From: Streptomyces roseofulvus
GTDB lineage: Bacteria > Actinomycetota > Actinomycetes > Streptomycetales > Streptomycetaceae
DNA length: 64,000 nt
Direction of reading: 5' to 3'
NCBI RefSeq assembly: GCF_039534915.1
Contig: NZ_BAAAWE010000001.1
Span: 1,674,001-1,738,000, forward strand
The notes under the pieces were generated by a model. That model was given only the letters and a program-made list of their open reading frames with translations, ran no database searches and was not told the origin of the DNA. How positions within the stretch are numbered: position 1 is the first letter of the stretch; every line of letters begins with the position of its first letter. A program made the position numbers and the translations under genes. Positions 24,932 to 33,390 of this stretch are shown in pieces.

Positions 24932-25750
24932 CTACGCCTCGGGGCGGCCCGCCGTCACCGCGTAGAAGGCGACGGCCGCGGCCGCGCCCACGTTGAGCGA
25001 GTCGACGCCGTGGGCCATCGGGATGCGCACCCACTCGTCGGCGGCGCGCAGCGCCTGGGTGGAGAGGCCGTCGCCCTCCGCGCCGAGCATCAGGGCGACC
25101 CGGTCCAGGCGGTGCGGGGCTGCCTCGTCCATGGAGGTGGCCTGTTCCGCCGGGGTGAGCGCGAGGAGCCGGAAGCCCGCCTCCCGTACCGCCTCCAGAC
25201 CGCGCGGCCAGGTGTCCAGGCGGGCGTACGGGACGGAGAAGACGGCGCCCATGGAGACCTTCACCGAGCGGCGGTAGAGCGGGTCCGCGCAGTCCGGGGA
25301 GAGCAGGACGGCGTCCATGCCGAGGGCGGCGGCGCTGCGGAAGATGGCGCCGATGTTGGTGTGGTCGTTGACCGACTCCATGACCGCCACCCGGCGGGCG
25401 CCCGCGAGGAGTTCGCCGGCCTCGGGGAGCGGCTTGCGCTGCATGGAGGCGAGGGCGCCGCGGTGCACGTGGTAGCCGGTGACGCGTTCGGCGAGGTCGG
25501 GCTGGATGGCGTACACCGGCGCGGGGACCTCGTCGATGACGTCGCGCATGACGTCGACCCACTTGGCGGAGAGCAGCATCGACCGCATCTCGTAACCGGC
25601 CTGCCTGGCGCGGCGGATGACCTTCTCGCCCTCGGCGATGAAGAGGCCCTCGGCGGGTTCGCGCCGGCGGCGGAGTTCGACGTCGGTCAGGCCGGTGTAG
25701 TCGCGCAGGCGGGGGTCGTCGGGGTCGGTGATCGTGATGAGTTCGGCCAC
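24932..25750 (-). CDS. SpoU/TrmH family 2'-O-ribose RNA methyltransferase
   Basis: 272-residue SPOUT methyltransferase. The N-terminal RNA-binding substrate domain (FIAEGEKVIRRARQAG, about 40-55) is followed by the SpoU core. Motif 1 is SVNDHTNIGAIFRSAAALG (catalytic Arg), motif 2 LMLGAEGDGLS, and motif 3 MAHGVDSLNVGAAAAVAFY, forming the trefoil knot for SAM. It should methylate a ribose in rRNA or tRNA; the position is not predictable. GTG 25750 is the start and gives the usual length. It converges on the kinase gene with 11 bp between stops. Confidence 0.93.
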   Translation of the reverse strand: MAELITITDPDDPRLRDYTGLTDVELRRRREPAEGLFIAEGEKVIRRARQAGYEMRSMLLSAKWVDVMRDVIDEVPAPVYAIQPDLAERVTGYHVHRGALASMQRKPLPEAGELLAGARRVAVMESVNDHTNIGAIFRSAAALGMDAVLLSPDCADPLYRRSVKVSMGAVFSVPYARLDTWPRGLEAVREAGFRLLALTPAEQATSMDEAAPHRLDRVALMLGAEGDGLSTQALRAADEWVRIPMAHGVDSLNVGAAAAVAFYAVTAGRPEA

Positions 25751-25839
25751 GGGGTGATACTGCCTTGTCCGGGGTGTGGTGCCAATGCGTGGGGCGGGCG
25801 GCGGTCGCCGCCGCCCGCCCCACGCTCCTTCGGTGGGTG

Positions 25840-27072
25840 TCAGCGGGTGCGCTTGCCGGGGCCCTCCGCGACCACCGGGCCGATCACGATGACGGCCGGC
25901 GGACGGACCTCTTCCGCCTTCACGACGTCGGCGACGGTGGCGAGGGTGGCGTCCACCCGGCGCTGGGTCGCGGTGGTGCCCTCCTGGACGAGGGCGAGGG
26001 GGGTGTCGGGGGCCTTGCCGTGGGCGACGAGCGCCTCGGCGATCTTCCCTATCTTGTCGACCCCCATGAGGATCACCAGGGTGCCGGTCAGCTTCGCGAG
26101 CGAGGCCCAGTCGACGAGCGAGCGCGGGTCGTCGGGGGCGACGTGGCCGCTGACCACGGTGAACTCGTGGGCGACGCCGCGGTGGGTGACCGGGATGCCG
26201 GCGGCGCCGGGGACCGAGATGGAGCTGGAGATGCCGGGCACGACGGTGCAGGCGATGCCCTCGGCGGCGAGCGCCTGCACCTCCTCCATGCCCCGGCCGA
26301 AGACGAACGGGTCGCCGCCCTTGAGGCGGACGACGGACTTCCCGGCCTTCGCGTGCTCGATCAGCGCGTTGTTGATGGCCTCCTGGGCCATGAAGCGGCC
26401 GTACGGGATCTTCGCCGCGTCGATCACCTCGACGTGCGGCGGCAGCTCGTCCAGGAGGTCGCGGGGGCCGAGCCGGTCGGCGATGACGACGTCGGCCTCG
26501 GCGAGCAGCCGGCGGCCGCGGACGGTGATGAGGTCGGGGTCGCCGGGGCCGCCGCCGACCAGGGCGACGAAGGGGGTGCGGGCGCGCTGGGCGGGCGCGG
26601 CGAGGGAGCCGTCGCGCAGGCCCTCCAGGATCGCGTCGCGGACGGCGGCCGAACGGCGCGGGTCGTGGCCGGTGAGGACGGCGACGGTGACGCCGTCGCC
26701 GCGGCCGGTGGCCGGGGTCCAGGCGGTGGCGGCGTCGGCGTCGTCGGAGCGAACGCACCAGACGCGGGCGCGCTCGGCCTCGGCGGAGGCGGCGGCGTTG
26801 GCGGCCGGGTCGGTGGTGGCGACGAGCGCGTACCAGGCGTCGGCGAGGTCGCCGTCCTCGTAGCGGCGGCGGACCCAGGTGATCTCGCCGGTCTCGGCCA
26901 TGGCCTCCACGGAGGGGGTGGCCGACGGGGAGATCAGGGTGACGTCGGCGCCTGCGGCGATGAGGGCGGGCAGGCGGCGCTGGGCGACCGTGCCGCCGCC
27001 GAGGACGACGACGCGCCGGCCGGCGAGGCGGAGACCGACGGGGTAGGCGGGGTGCTCGACGTGCTCGGCCAT
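25840..27072 (-). CDS. cobA: Uroporphyrinogen-III C-methyltransferase with precorrin-2 dehydrogenase domain
   Basis: 410-residue fusion. Residues 1-155 form a Rossmann precorrin-2 dehydrogenase/ferrochelatase-like domain (GRRVVVLGGGTVAQRR). Residues 160-410 form the SUMT methyltransferase (VALVGGGPGDPDLIT, IADRLGPRDLL, VRLKGGDPFVFGRG, VVPGISSSISVPGAAGIPVTHRG). It should methylate uroporphyrinogen III at C2 and C7 to precorrin-2, and may oxidise it toward sirohydrochlorin, the branch point for B12 and siroheme. ATG 27072. It is downstream on the same strand of cobT, but separated by the terminator at 27373 and the palindrome at 27099-27261, so a separate promoter is expected. Confidence 0.93.
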   Translation of the reverse strand: MAEHVEHPAYPVGLRLAGRRVVVLGGGTVAQRRLPALIAAGADVTLISPSATPSVEAMAETGEITWVRRRYEDGDLADAWYALVATTDPAANAAASAEAERARVWCVRSDDADAATAWTPATGRGDGVTVAVLTGHDPRRSAAVRDAILEGLRDGSLAAPAQRARTPFVALVGGGPGDPDLITVRGRRLLAEADVVIADRLGPRDLLDELPPHVEVIDAAKIPYGRFMAQEAINNALIEHAKAGKSVVRLKGGDPFVFGRGMEEVQALAAEGIACTVVPGISSSISVPGAAGIPVTHRGVAHEFTVVSGHVAPDDPRSLVDWASLAKLTGTLVILMGVDKIGKIAEALVAHGKAPDTPLALVQEGTTATQRRVDATLATVADVVKAEEVRPPAVIVIGPVVAEGPGKRTR

Positions 27073-27098
27073 GTGCGGGCGGCTCCTCAGAGGGGCTT

Positions 27099-27261
27099 GG
27101 GCCTGTCTGACCATTCGCGTCGGATCAGGCCGGGTCGTTCGGTGCGTGCGATCGGCGTGCGGCCGGGGCGCCCTCGTAGCGGAGCTACTGGGGCGTTTCG
27201 GCCGTACGGCGAGCGTGCGTGCCGGGCGGGCCGGACCCGACGGAAATGGTCAGGCAGGCCC
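27099..27261. repeat. 163-bp imperfect palindrome (MITE/REP-like)
   Basis: The whole stretch folds back on itself. Outer arms GGGCCTGTCTGACCATT (27099-27115) and AATGGTCAGGCAGGCCC (27245-27261) pair at 16 of 17 positions. The next 16 bp pair at 12 of 16, inner segments CGGTGCGTGCG... and ...CGTGCGTGCCG pair less well, and the centre is a perfect GTAGC-GGA-GCTAC hairpin at 27176-27188. It fills most of the 354-bp gap between cobA and cobT. No gene is seen inside. Confidence 0.75.
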
Positions 27262-27372
27262 TGGGGGCCGCTGCGGCGGTGAAGCGGCTGGTGGGGCGGG
27301 CGGGAAGGCCCGGTGACCACGATATCGGTGACCTGGCGCGGACACCCTGTGACCCTGGTCGCGGACGTGCGG

Positions 27373-27420
27373 CGGCCCCGGTGACGCCCCCTCCCGGCGG
27401 AGGGGGCGGCACCGGGGCCG
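27373..27420 (-). terminator. cobT terminator, long two-part hairpin
   Basis: CGGCCCCGGTG pairs with CACCGGGGCCG, and inside it GCCCCCT pairs with AGGGGGC around loop CCCGGCGG. It begins 6 bp past the cobT stop. Confidence 0.8.
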
Positions 27421-27426
27421 TACGGG

Positions 27427-30400
27427 CTACTTCTCGGTGACGCCCGCGGAGTCGAAGGTCGCGACCTCGTGCATGGCGCGGGCCGCGCTCTGCACCAGCG
27501 GGAGGGCCAGCAGGGCGCCGGTGCCCTCGCCGAGGCGGAGGTCCAGGTCGACCAGCGGGCGCAGGCCCAGCTTGTTGAGCGCGGCCACGTGGCCGGGCTC
27601 GGCACTGCGGTGGCCCGCGATGCAGGCGGCCAGCGACTCGGGGGCGACGGCCCGGGCGACGAGCGCCGCCGCGCCGGTGGAGACGCCGTCGAGGATCACC
27701 GGGGTGCGCAGCGAGGCGGCGCCCAGGATGAAGCCGACGAGGGCGGCGTGCTCCAGGCCGCCGATCTGCGAGAGGACGCCGATCGGGTCCTGCGGATCCG
27801 GCTTGTGCAGGTCGAGGGCGCGGCGGACCACGTCGACCTTGCGGGCGTGGGTCTCGTCGTTGATGCCCGTGCCGCGGCCGGTGACCTCGGCCGGGTCGAC
27901 GCCGGTGAAGACGGAGATGAGGGCGGCGGACGCGGTGGTGTTCGCGATGCCCATCTCGCCGGTGAGGAGCGCCTTGTTGCCGGCCGCGACCAGGTCGCGG
28001 GCGGTCTCGATGCCGACCTCGATCGCGGCGATCGTCTCCTCGCGCGTCATGGCGAGGCCGGTGGTGAAGTCGCCGGAGCCGGCCCGGACCTTGCGGGGCA
28101 GCAGGCCGGGGGTGGCGGGCAGCTCGCTCGCGACGCCCACGTCGATGACGCAGACCTCGGCGCCGACCTGGTTGGCGAAGGCGTTGCAGACCGCTCCCCC
28201 GCCGAGGAAGTTGGCGACCATCTGGCCGGTGACCTCCTGCGGCCAGGGGGTGACGCCCTGGGCGTGCACGCCGTGGTCGCCGGCGAAGATCGCGACGGCG
28301 GCGGGCTCGGGGATCGGCGGCGGGCAGACCCGGGAGAGGCCGCAGAGCTGCGCGGAGATGATCTCCAGCATGCCGAGCGCGCCGGCCGGCTTGGTCATCC
28401 GCTTCTGCCGCTCCCACGCCTCGCCGAGCGCCTTGGCGTCCAGCGGGCGGATGGCGGCGACGGTCTCCTGGAGCAGGTCGTGCGGCTCCTCGCCGGGCAG
28501 GGCGCGGCGGCCGTACGTCTCCTCGTGGACGACCCAGGAGAGCGGGCGGCGCTTGGCCCAGCCGGCCTGCATCAGCTCGGGCTCGTCCGGGAACTCGTCG
28601 ACGTAGCCGACGCAGAGGTACGCGACGACCTCCAGGTGCTCGGGGAGGCCGAGCTCGCGGACCATCTCGCGCTCGTCGAAGAAGCTGACCCAGCCGACGC
28701 CGAGGCCCTCGGCGCGGGCGGCGAGCCAGAGGTTCTCGACGGCGAGGGCCGAGGAGTACGGGGCCATCTGCGGCTGCGTGTAGCGGCCGAGGGTGTGCCG
28801 GCCGCCGCGGGTCGGGTCGGCGGTGACCACGATGTTGACCGGGGTGTCGAGGATGGCCTCGATCTTCAGTTCCTTGAACTGCTTCGCGCGGGCCTTCGGC
28901 AGCGACTTGGCGTACGCCTCGCGCTGGCGCTGGGCCAGTTCGTGCATGGTCTGCCGGGTCTCGGCGGAGCGGATGACGACGAAGTCCCAGGGCTGCGAGT
29001 GACCGACGCTGGGGGCCGTGTGGGCGGCCTCCAGGACGCGGAGCAGCACCTCGTGCGGGATCGGGTCGGAGCGGAAGCCGTTGCGGATGTCGCGGCGCTC
29101 GCGCATCACCCGGAGCACGGCCTCGCGCTCGGCGTCGTCGTAGCCGGGGGCGGCCGGGCGGGGCTCGGCCGGGTCCTCGGCGGCGTCCTCGGCGACGACC
29201 GGGATCTCCTCGGCGACGGCCAGGACGGGGGCCTCGGCGGGCGCCTCGGCGGCGGCGTCGGCGAAGGTCTCGGCGGGGGCGGTGTCGACGGTGACCTCGG
29301 CGGAGGCGGGCTCGGCCGCGACCGCGTCGGCGGGCACCGGCTCGGCCGCGACGGGCTCGGCGGGGGCCGCCGCGGCGGGCTCCTCGGCCGGGGTCTCCTC
29401 GGCGGCCGCCGGCTCCTCGGCCGGGACCGGCTCGGCCGGCTGCTCGGCGGCGGCGGGCTCGGCGGGGGCCTCGGCCCCGGCCGGGGCCTCGACCGGGGCG
29501 TCGACGGGCGCCTCGGCTTCGGCTTCGGCCGCCGGGGCCTCCGGGACGGGCTCGGCCGCCGGGGTCTCCACGGCCGGGGCCTCGGCCTGTACGGGTACAT
29601 CGGCGGGCGCGGCGGGCTCCACGGCCTCGGCCACGGCGGCCTCGGCGACGGGCTCCACGACCTCGGCCACGGGCTCCTCGGCCTGGGCCTCCGCCGGCTG
29701 CTCGGCCACCGGCTCGGTCGCCTCGGCGGGCACGACGGCCTCCGGCGCCACGGCCTCGGGGGCCGCCGGCGGCGCCGCCTCGGCGGCGGGCTCGCCCTCG
29801 CGCGGGGCGGGGACGACGGCCTCGGGGGCCTGGGCCTCGGCGGCCTCGGGCGCCACGGCCTCGGGCGCCACGGCCTCGGGCGCGACGGCGTCCGGGGTCG
29901 CGGTCTCCGGCGTCACGGCCTCCGGCTCGGGCAGCGGGGTCCCGGCGGCCGGGGTCGGCGTCGGGGCCGGCTGCTCGGCGGTCGGGACCGAGCCCTCGAC
30001 CTGCACGAAGTGCCCGCTCTGCGGGACGACCGTTTCTGCGGGGGCCTCGGCGGGCGCCGGGGGCTCCTGCGGCTGCGCGGCCCACGGCTCGGCGCCCTGC
30101 GGGGCCGTCTGCTGGTCCTGCGCGATCTCGAAGTACTCGGGGCCGGTGGTGGGCGGCCCGGGGTTCCGTACGGGGACGGGCACGGGGCCGGTGGCCACCA
30201 GGGGCTCGGGGGCCGGGGCGGGGACCTGCGGCGGCACCGGCGCGGCCGGGCCGCGGTCGGCGAGCGAGCGCACGACGCCGCCGGTGGCGGTCTCCGGGAC
30301 CGGCGGGCCCATGTGGAGCGGGCGCCGGGAGGGGGCGGCCGGCGGCGGGACGCGGACGCCGCCGAGGTCGACGGAGCCGGAGTCGCGGCCGGCGGCCTCG

Positions 30401-30975
30401 TGGGCGCCGGTGTCGAGGATGCCGGGCTCGTAGCCGTGGGCGGTGGCGACGGGCTCCTGCGGGGCGACGGGGACGCCGTGCGCCGGGGTGCCGAGCGGCG
30501 GCTGCGGGGCGAGCGGCACGCCCTGCGGCGGGGTGGCGCCGGGCGCCGGGACGCCGTGCGCCGGCGTGGCGGGGGCGGTCAGCTGGTCGGCGAGGACGAG
30601 GCCGTCCGGGAGCGGGCCGGTGAGGGGGTCCGGCAGCGGGTCGGTGAGCGGGTCCGGCAGCGGGTCCGTGAGCGGGTCGCCCAGCGGGGCGGCGGCCTGC
30701 GGCGGCACGGCGCCGGGGTCGGTGCCCTCGGGGCCGGCCTGCGGCGGGACCACGGGCGGGGCGGGGACGGCGATCGGCGGGGCGGGCACGGCGCCCGGGG
30801 CCTGCTCGCTCCAGGCGCCCTGGGCGCCCGGCATCAGCAGCATGTCGTCGTCTTCGGGGAGCGGGCCGGAGGGGTCCAGGAAGGTGTACGCGCCCGGAGC
30901 GGGGATGCCCGGCTGCTCGACCATGCCTGCGTTCTCCGGCAGTCCCTCGCCCGGGACCTGGCCGGTGTCCGTCAT
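27427..30975 (-). CDS. cobT: BluB-CobT fusion with 600-residue disordered N-terminus
   Basis: 1182 residues from ATG 30975 (GAGGGG 6 nt upstream). Residues 1 to about 605 are low complexity: Pro/Ala/Glu-rich, with runs such as EAVAPEAVAPEAVAPEA and no cysteine-rich or enzymatic motif. About 610-825 is a nitroreductase-fold BluB domain (RRDIRNGFRSDPIPHEVLL, TAPSVGHSQPWDFVVI), which makes 5,6-dimethylbenzimidazole from FMNH2 and O2. About 830-1182 is CobT, with FAGDHGVHAQGV, GEMGIANTT and the catalytic-Glu segment LRLGEGTGA. It would therefore both make the lower ligand of B12 and activate it to alpha-ribazole phosphate. The tail may tether it to membranes or partners (inference). Confidence 0.92.
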   Translation of the reverse strand: MTDTGQVPGEGLPENAGMVEQPGIPAPGAYTFLDPSGPLPEDDDMLLMPGAQGAWSEQAPGAVPAPPIAVPAPPVVPPQAGPEGTDPGAVPPQAAAPLGDPLTDPLPDPLTDPLPDPLTGPLPDGLVLADQLTAPATPAHGVPAPGATPPQGVPLAPQPPLGTPAHGVPVAPQEPVATAHGYEPGILDTGAHEAAGRDSGSVDLGGVRVPPPAAPSRRPLHMGPPVPETATGGVVRSLADRGPAAPVPPQVPAPAPEPLVATGPVPVPVRNPGPPTTGPEYFEIAQDQQTAPQGAEPWAAQPQEPPAPAEAPAETVVPQSGHFVQVEGSVPTAEQPAPTPTPAAGTPLPEPEAVTPETATPDAVAPEAVAPEAVAPEAAEAQAPEAVVPAPREGEPAAEAAPPAAPEAVAPEAVVPAEATEPVAEQPAEAQAEEPVAEVVEPVAEAAVAEAVEPAAPADVPVQAEAPAVETPAAEPVPEAPAAEAEAEAPVDAPVEAPAGAEAPAEPAAAEQPAEPVPAEEPAAAEETPAEEPAAAAPAEPVAAEPVPADAVAAEPASAEVTVDTAPAETFADAAAEAPAEAPVLAVAEEIPVVAEDAAEDPAEPRPAAPGYDDAEREAVLRVMRERRDIRNGFRSDPIPHEVLLRVLEAAHTAPSVGHSQPWDFVVIRSAETRQTMHELAQRQREAYAKSLPKARAKQFKELKIEAILDTPVNIVVTADPTRGGRHTLGRYTQPQMAPYSSALAVENLWLAARAEGLGVGWVSFFDEREMVRELGLPEHLEVVAYLCVGYVDEFPDEPELMQAGWAKRRPLSWVVHEETYGRRALPGEEPHDLLQETVAAIRPLDAKALGEAWERQKRMTKPAGALGMLEIISAQLCGLSRVCPPPIPEPAAVAIFAGDHGVHAQGVTPWPQEVTGQMVANFLGGGAVCNAFANQVGAEVCVIDVGVASELPATPGLLPRKVRAGSGDFTTGLAMTREETIAAIEVGIETARDLVAAGNKALLTGEMGIANTTASAALISVFTGVDPAEVTGRGTGINDETHARKVDVVRRALDLHKPDPQDPIGVLSQIGGLEHAALVGFILGAASLRTPVILDGVSTGAAALVARAVAPESLAACIAGHRSAEPGHVAALNKLGLRPLVDLDLRLGEGTGALLALPLVQSAARAMHEVATFDSAGVTEK

Positions 30976-31288
30976 GCGTACCCCTCGCCCATCGTTGTGT
31001 TCCTTCAGAGCTGCGCCCGTCAACGAGAACGAGCGCGTGCGCCGCGCGGCACGGAAGCCCACCGACACCCAAGCATTGTCGCGGCCCGCGCCCATCGTGG
31101 CAGGCGGTTCCGCCACGGTGCGCTGTGGACTGCGCCACGTCGCGCGGTCCCCCCGGTGTCCCGCACACCGATGACCGTCGAGAACGGGTCAAGCCGGTCG
31201 CCGTTTCAGGACATTGACGAACAACACGCCGAACGTCCCCGTGCGGTACAACAATCGGCCAGCCTACCTGCCCGGACGGACAGCCGGA
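30976..31288. other. 313-bp intergenic region upstream of cobT
   Basis: The cobT leader and promoter should be here. I looked for a cobalamin riboswitch (B12 box and its helices) on the minus strand and did not see one. A stretch around 31190-31260 is AT-richer and could hold the promoter (TTGTTCGTCAATG on the minus strand), but no convincing -35/-10 pair stands out. Confidence 0.4.
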
Positions 31289-32515
31289 TCACGGGGCGCC
31301 GGTGGTCCGGCGGCCCGTGAGCAGGAAGACGACGGAGCGCTCGCGCTCCGTCCAGTCGGCGGGATCGAGGCCGACGGTCTGGAGCAGCCGGGTCTCGACG
31401 GCGTAGCCGCCGTCGGCGAGGGCGGAGCCGATCGCCTCGGCCTCGTCGCGGGTGGTGGCGTGGGCGGCGATCCGTTCGGGGCGGCGGTCGGCGCAGGCGG
31501 TGACGACGGGGACTCCGCCGGCCCCGATCCGTACGACGTCGGGCTCGGGAAGGCTCTCCAGGACGTGCGGGGCGCGGCCGGTGACGGTCTGGAGGAGGAC
31601 GCCGTCGCGGCGGGCGGCGGCCTCGGTGCGGGCGCGGGCGGCCGGGTCGGCGTCGACGGCGATGACGGCGGCGCCGAAGCGGGCGGCCTCGACGGCGAAG
31701 GCGCCGCCGGCGCTGCCCACGTCCCAGACGAGGTCGCCGGTGCGGGGGCCGAGCCGGGCGAGCTGGACGGCACGCAGGGTGGGGTCCTGGCCGGCGCCGG
31801 GACGGCCCTCGGAGCCGTGCTCCTCCTCCGTCGGTCCGGCCCAGCCGCGGACGGCCCCGGCGGCCGGGTCGTGGCCCATCAGCCAGGGGGCGGCGGAGGC
31901 TCCGGTGCCACCGGCGCCGCCGATGACGAGGACGACGTTGGGGTCGCGCCAGGTGTGGTCGGCGGCCTTGTCGGAGGTGAGGACGGAGACCTGTTCGCGG
32001 GCGGTGCCGAGTTCCTCGCAGACGACGAAGGTGCGGTGGACGCCGTCGAGGAGGAGGGCGAGTTCGGCGGGGCCGGCGCCCGGCGAGGTGAGGACGGCGA
32101 CCTTGGGGTGGGCGCGGCAGACGTTGACGGCCCGGCGCAGGGTGCGCTGGTGGGCGACGACGACGCGGGCGTCGTCCCAGGGCATGCCGGCCCGGGCGAA
32201 GGCGGCGGCGACCGAGGAGACGGCGGGGACGACCTCCACCTCCAGGCCGTGCTCGGGGGCGCGGAGGGTGCGGACGACGCCGAAGAAGCCGGGGTCGCCG
32301 TCGGCGAGGACGACGGCGGTGCCGCGGTGGCCGGCGATCCGGCGGGCGGCGAGGCCGACGCTGCCGAGCCGGACGCGTTCGGCGCCGGGGGGTACTTCGG
32401 GGAGCGCGAGGTGATGGGCGGCGCCGGCCACCAGGGTGGCGGCCGAGAGCGCGGACCTGGCCGCCGCGGTGAGGGGCGAGCCGTCCCAGCCGATCACCGT
32501 GACCCGGTCGGCCAT
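31289..32515 (-). CDS. cobL: Precorrin-6Y methyltransferase/decarboxylase, CbiE-CbiT fusion
   Basis: 408-residue cobalamin enzyme. Residues about 1-205 form the CbiE domain (VTVIGWDGSPL, ADGDPGFFGVV, VVPAVSSVAAAFARAG), the tetrapyrrole-methylase fold for C5 methylation. Residues about 235-400 form CbiT, a Rossmann SAM domain (VWDVGSAGGAFAVEAARFG; GGAGGTGASAAPWL lies in the linker) for C15 methylation and C12 decarboxylation. The SAM loop GSAGGAF differs from the canonical GxGxG, so the CbiT half deserves a closer look. Start ATG 32515. Same direction as cobT but 313 bp upstream of it. Confidence 0.9.
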   Translation of the reverse strand: MADRVTVIGWDGSPLTAAARSALSAATLVAGAAHHLALPEVPPGAERVRLGSVGLAARRIAGHRGTAVVLADGDPGFFGVVRTLRAPEHGLEVEVVPAVSSVAAAFARAGMPWDDARVVVAHQRTLRRAVNVCRAHPKVAVLTSPGAGPAELALLLDGVHRTFVVCEELGTAREQVSVLTSDKAADHTWRDPNVVLVIGGAGGTGASAAPWLMGHDPAAGAVRGWAGPTEEEHGSEGRPGAGQDPTLRAVQLARLGPRTGDLVWDVGSAGGAFAVEAARFGAAVIAVDADPAARARTEAAARRDGVLLQTVTGRAPHVLESLPEPDVVRIGAGGVPVVTACADRRPERIAAHATTRDEAEAIGSALADGGYAVETRLLQTVGLDPADWTERERSVVFLLTGRRTTGAP

Positions 32516-32588
32516 CGCGTCTGTCTCCTGTGGTGTCGTCGCAGGTCGGGGGCGGGTCGAGCGTACCCCGGGTCGGCTCTCGGGAGGC

Positions 32589-33224
32589 TCAGCTCCAGTC
32601 GGTGTACGAGGAGTATCCGGCCTCGGCCATCTGGTCGGCGACGCCGTCGAGGTCCTCGGGGAGGAGGCTCCAGACGATGAGGTCGGTGCGGATGTCGGTC
32701 CACTCGCCGCCCTCGGTGAGGCTGCGCGCTATCCAGGCGTTCCGCAGGACGCCCTCGCTGATGCAGCCGATCTTCTGGGCGACCTGCTGGGAGGCGGTGT
32801 TGTCGGCGGCGGTGCGCAGCTGGAGGCGTTCGAAGCCGCGGTCGCGGAAGAGCCACTGGGCGACGGCGAGGACGGACTCGGTGGCGTATCCCTCGCCGCG
32901 GGCCCAGGGGGCGGTGACGTAGGCGACCTCGGTGGCGCGGACGCGCCAGTCGGTGTCGTACAGGTGGACGGTGCCGACCAGACGCTGGGTCAGGAACTCG
33001 GTGACGGCGAAGACGATGCCGCGGCCCTCGGTGCGTTCGGCAGGAGCGATCCTGCGTACCCAGTCCTCGGCGTGCGCGCGCGCGTACGGGTGGGGGACGG
33101 AGGTCCAGGCGGTGACGAGTTCGTCGTTCATCATCTCGACGAAGGCGGGGATGTCGGCCTCTTCGTACGGGCGCAGCACCAGCCGGTCCGTGCTGATGGA
33201 GATGTCCGGAAAGGTGGTAGTCAT
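32589..33224 (-). CDS. GNAT N-acetyltransferase (RimJ/RimL-like)
   Basis: 211-residue acetyltransferase of the RimJ/RimL type: N-terminal TDRLVLRPYEEADIPAFVEMMND, core VTAPWARGEGYATESVLAV (acetyl-CoA loop RGEGYA) and the C-terminal ADNTASQQVAQKIGCISEGVLRNAW. Such enzymes acetylate protein N-termini or small amines. ATG 33224 with GGAG 6 nt upstream. It sits between the cobL and met genes with no operon link visible. Confidence 0.9.
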   Translation of the reverse strand: MTTTFPDISISTDRLVLRPYEEADIPAFVEMMNDELVTAWTSVPHPYARAHAEDWVRRIAPAERTEGRGIVFAVTEFLTQRLVGTVHLYDTDWRVRATEVAYVTAPWARGEGYATESVLAVAQWLFRDRGFERLQLRTAADNTASQQVAQKIGCISEGVLRNAWIARSLTEGGEWTDIRTDLIVWSLLPEDLDGVADQMAEAGYSSYTDWS

Positions 33225-33325
33225 GCGCAGCTCCGTACCGAAGACCGTCCGTTGAGACCGTGAACGCACAGCATGCAGCATGGGACGCGGCGTGCGCATG
33301 GCCGGGTCGGACATGGGGGTGACGC

Positions 33326-33369
33326 GCGGAAGGCCCCGCGCGCCGGACGGGGCGGGCGGGGCCTTCCGC
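33326..33369 (-). terminator. metNIQ operon terminator
   Basis: Perfect 13-bp stem GCGGAAGGCCCCG / CGGGGCCTTCCGC, 22 bp past the metQ stop, with an 18-nt GC-rich loop. Confidence 0.75.
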
Positions 33370-33390
33370 TCAAGGACTGTACCGGTGGCC

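Noticed and set aside
23585..26863. 1092-codon open frame spanning the kinase and cob genes
   Set aside because: It crosses several genes with clear motifs in other frames and shows no coherent protein features.
30976..31288. Possible cobalamin riboswitch before cobT
   Set aside because: No B12-box or matching helices seen in either strand of the leader; this was an eye search only, so a covariance-model scan would be decisive.
27469..31320. 1283-codon open frame on the plus strand antisense to cobT
   Set aside because: Gly/Leu/Arg-rich with no recognisable domain; the minus frame has intact BluB and CobT signatures.
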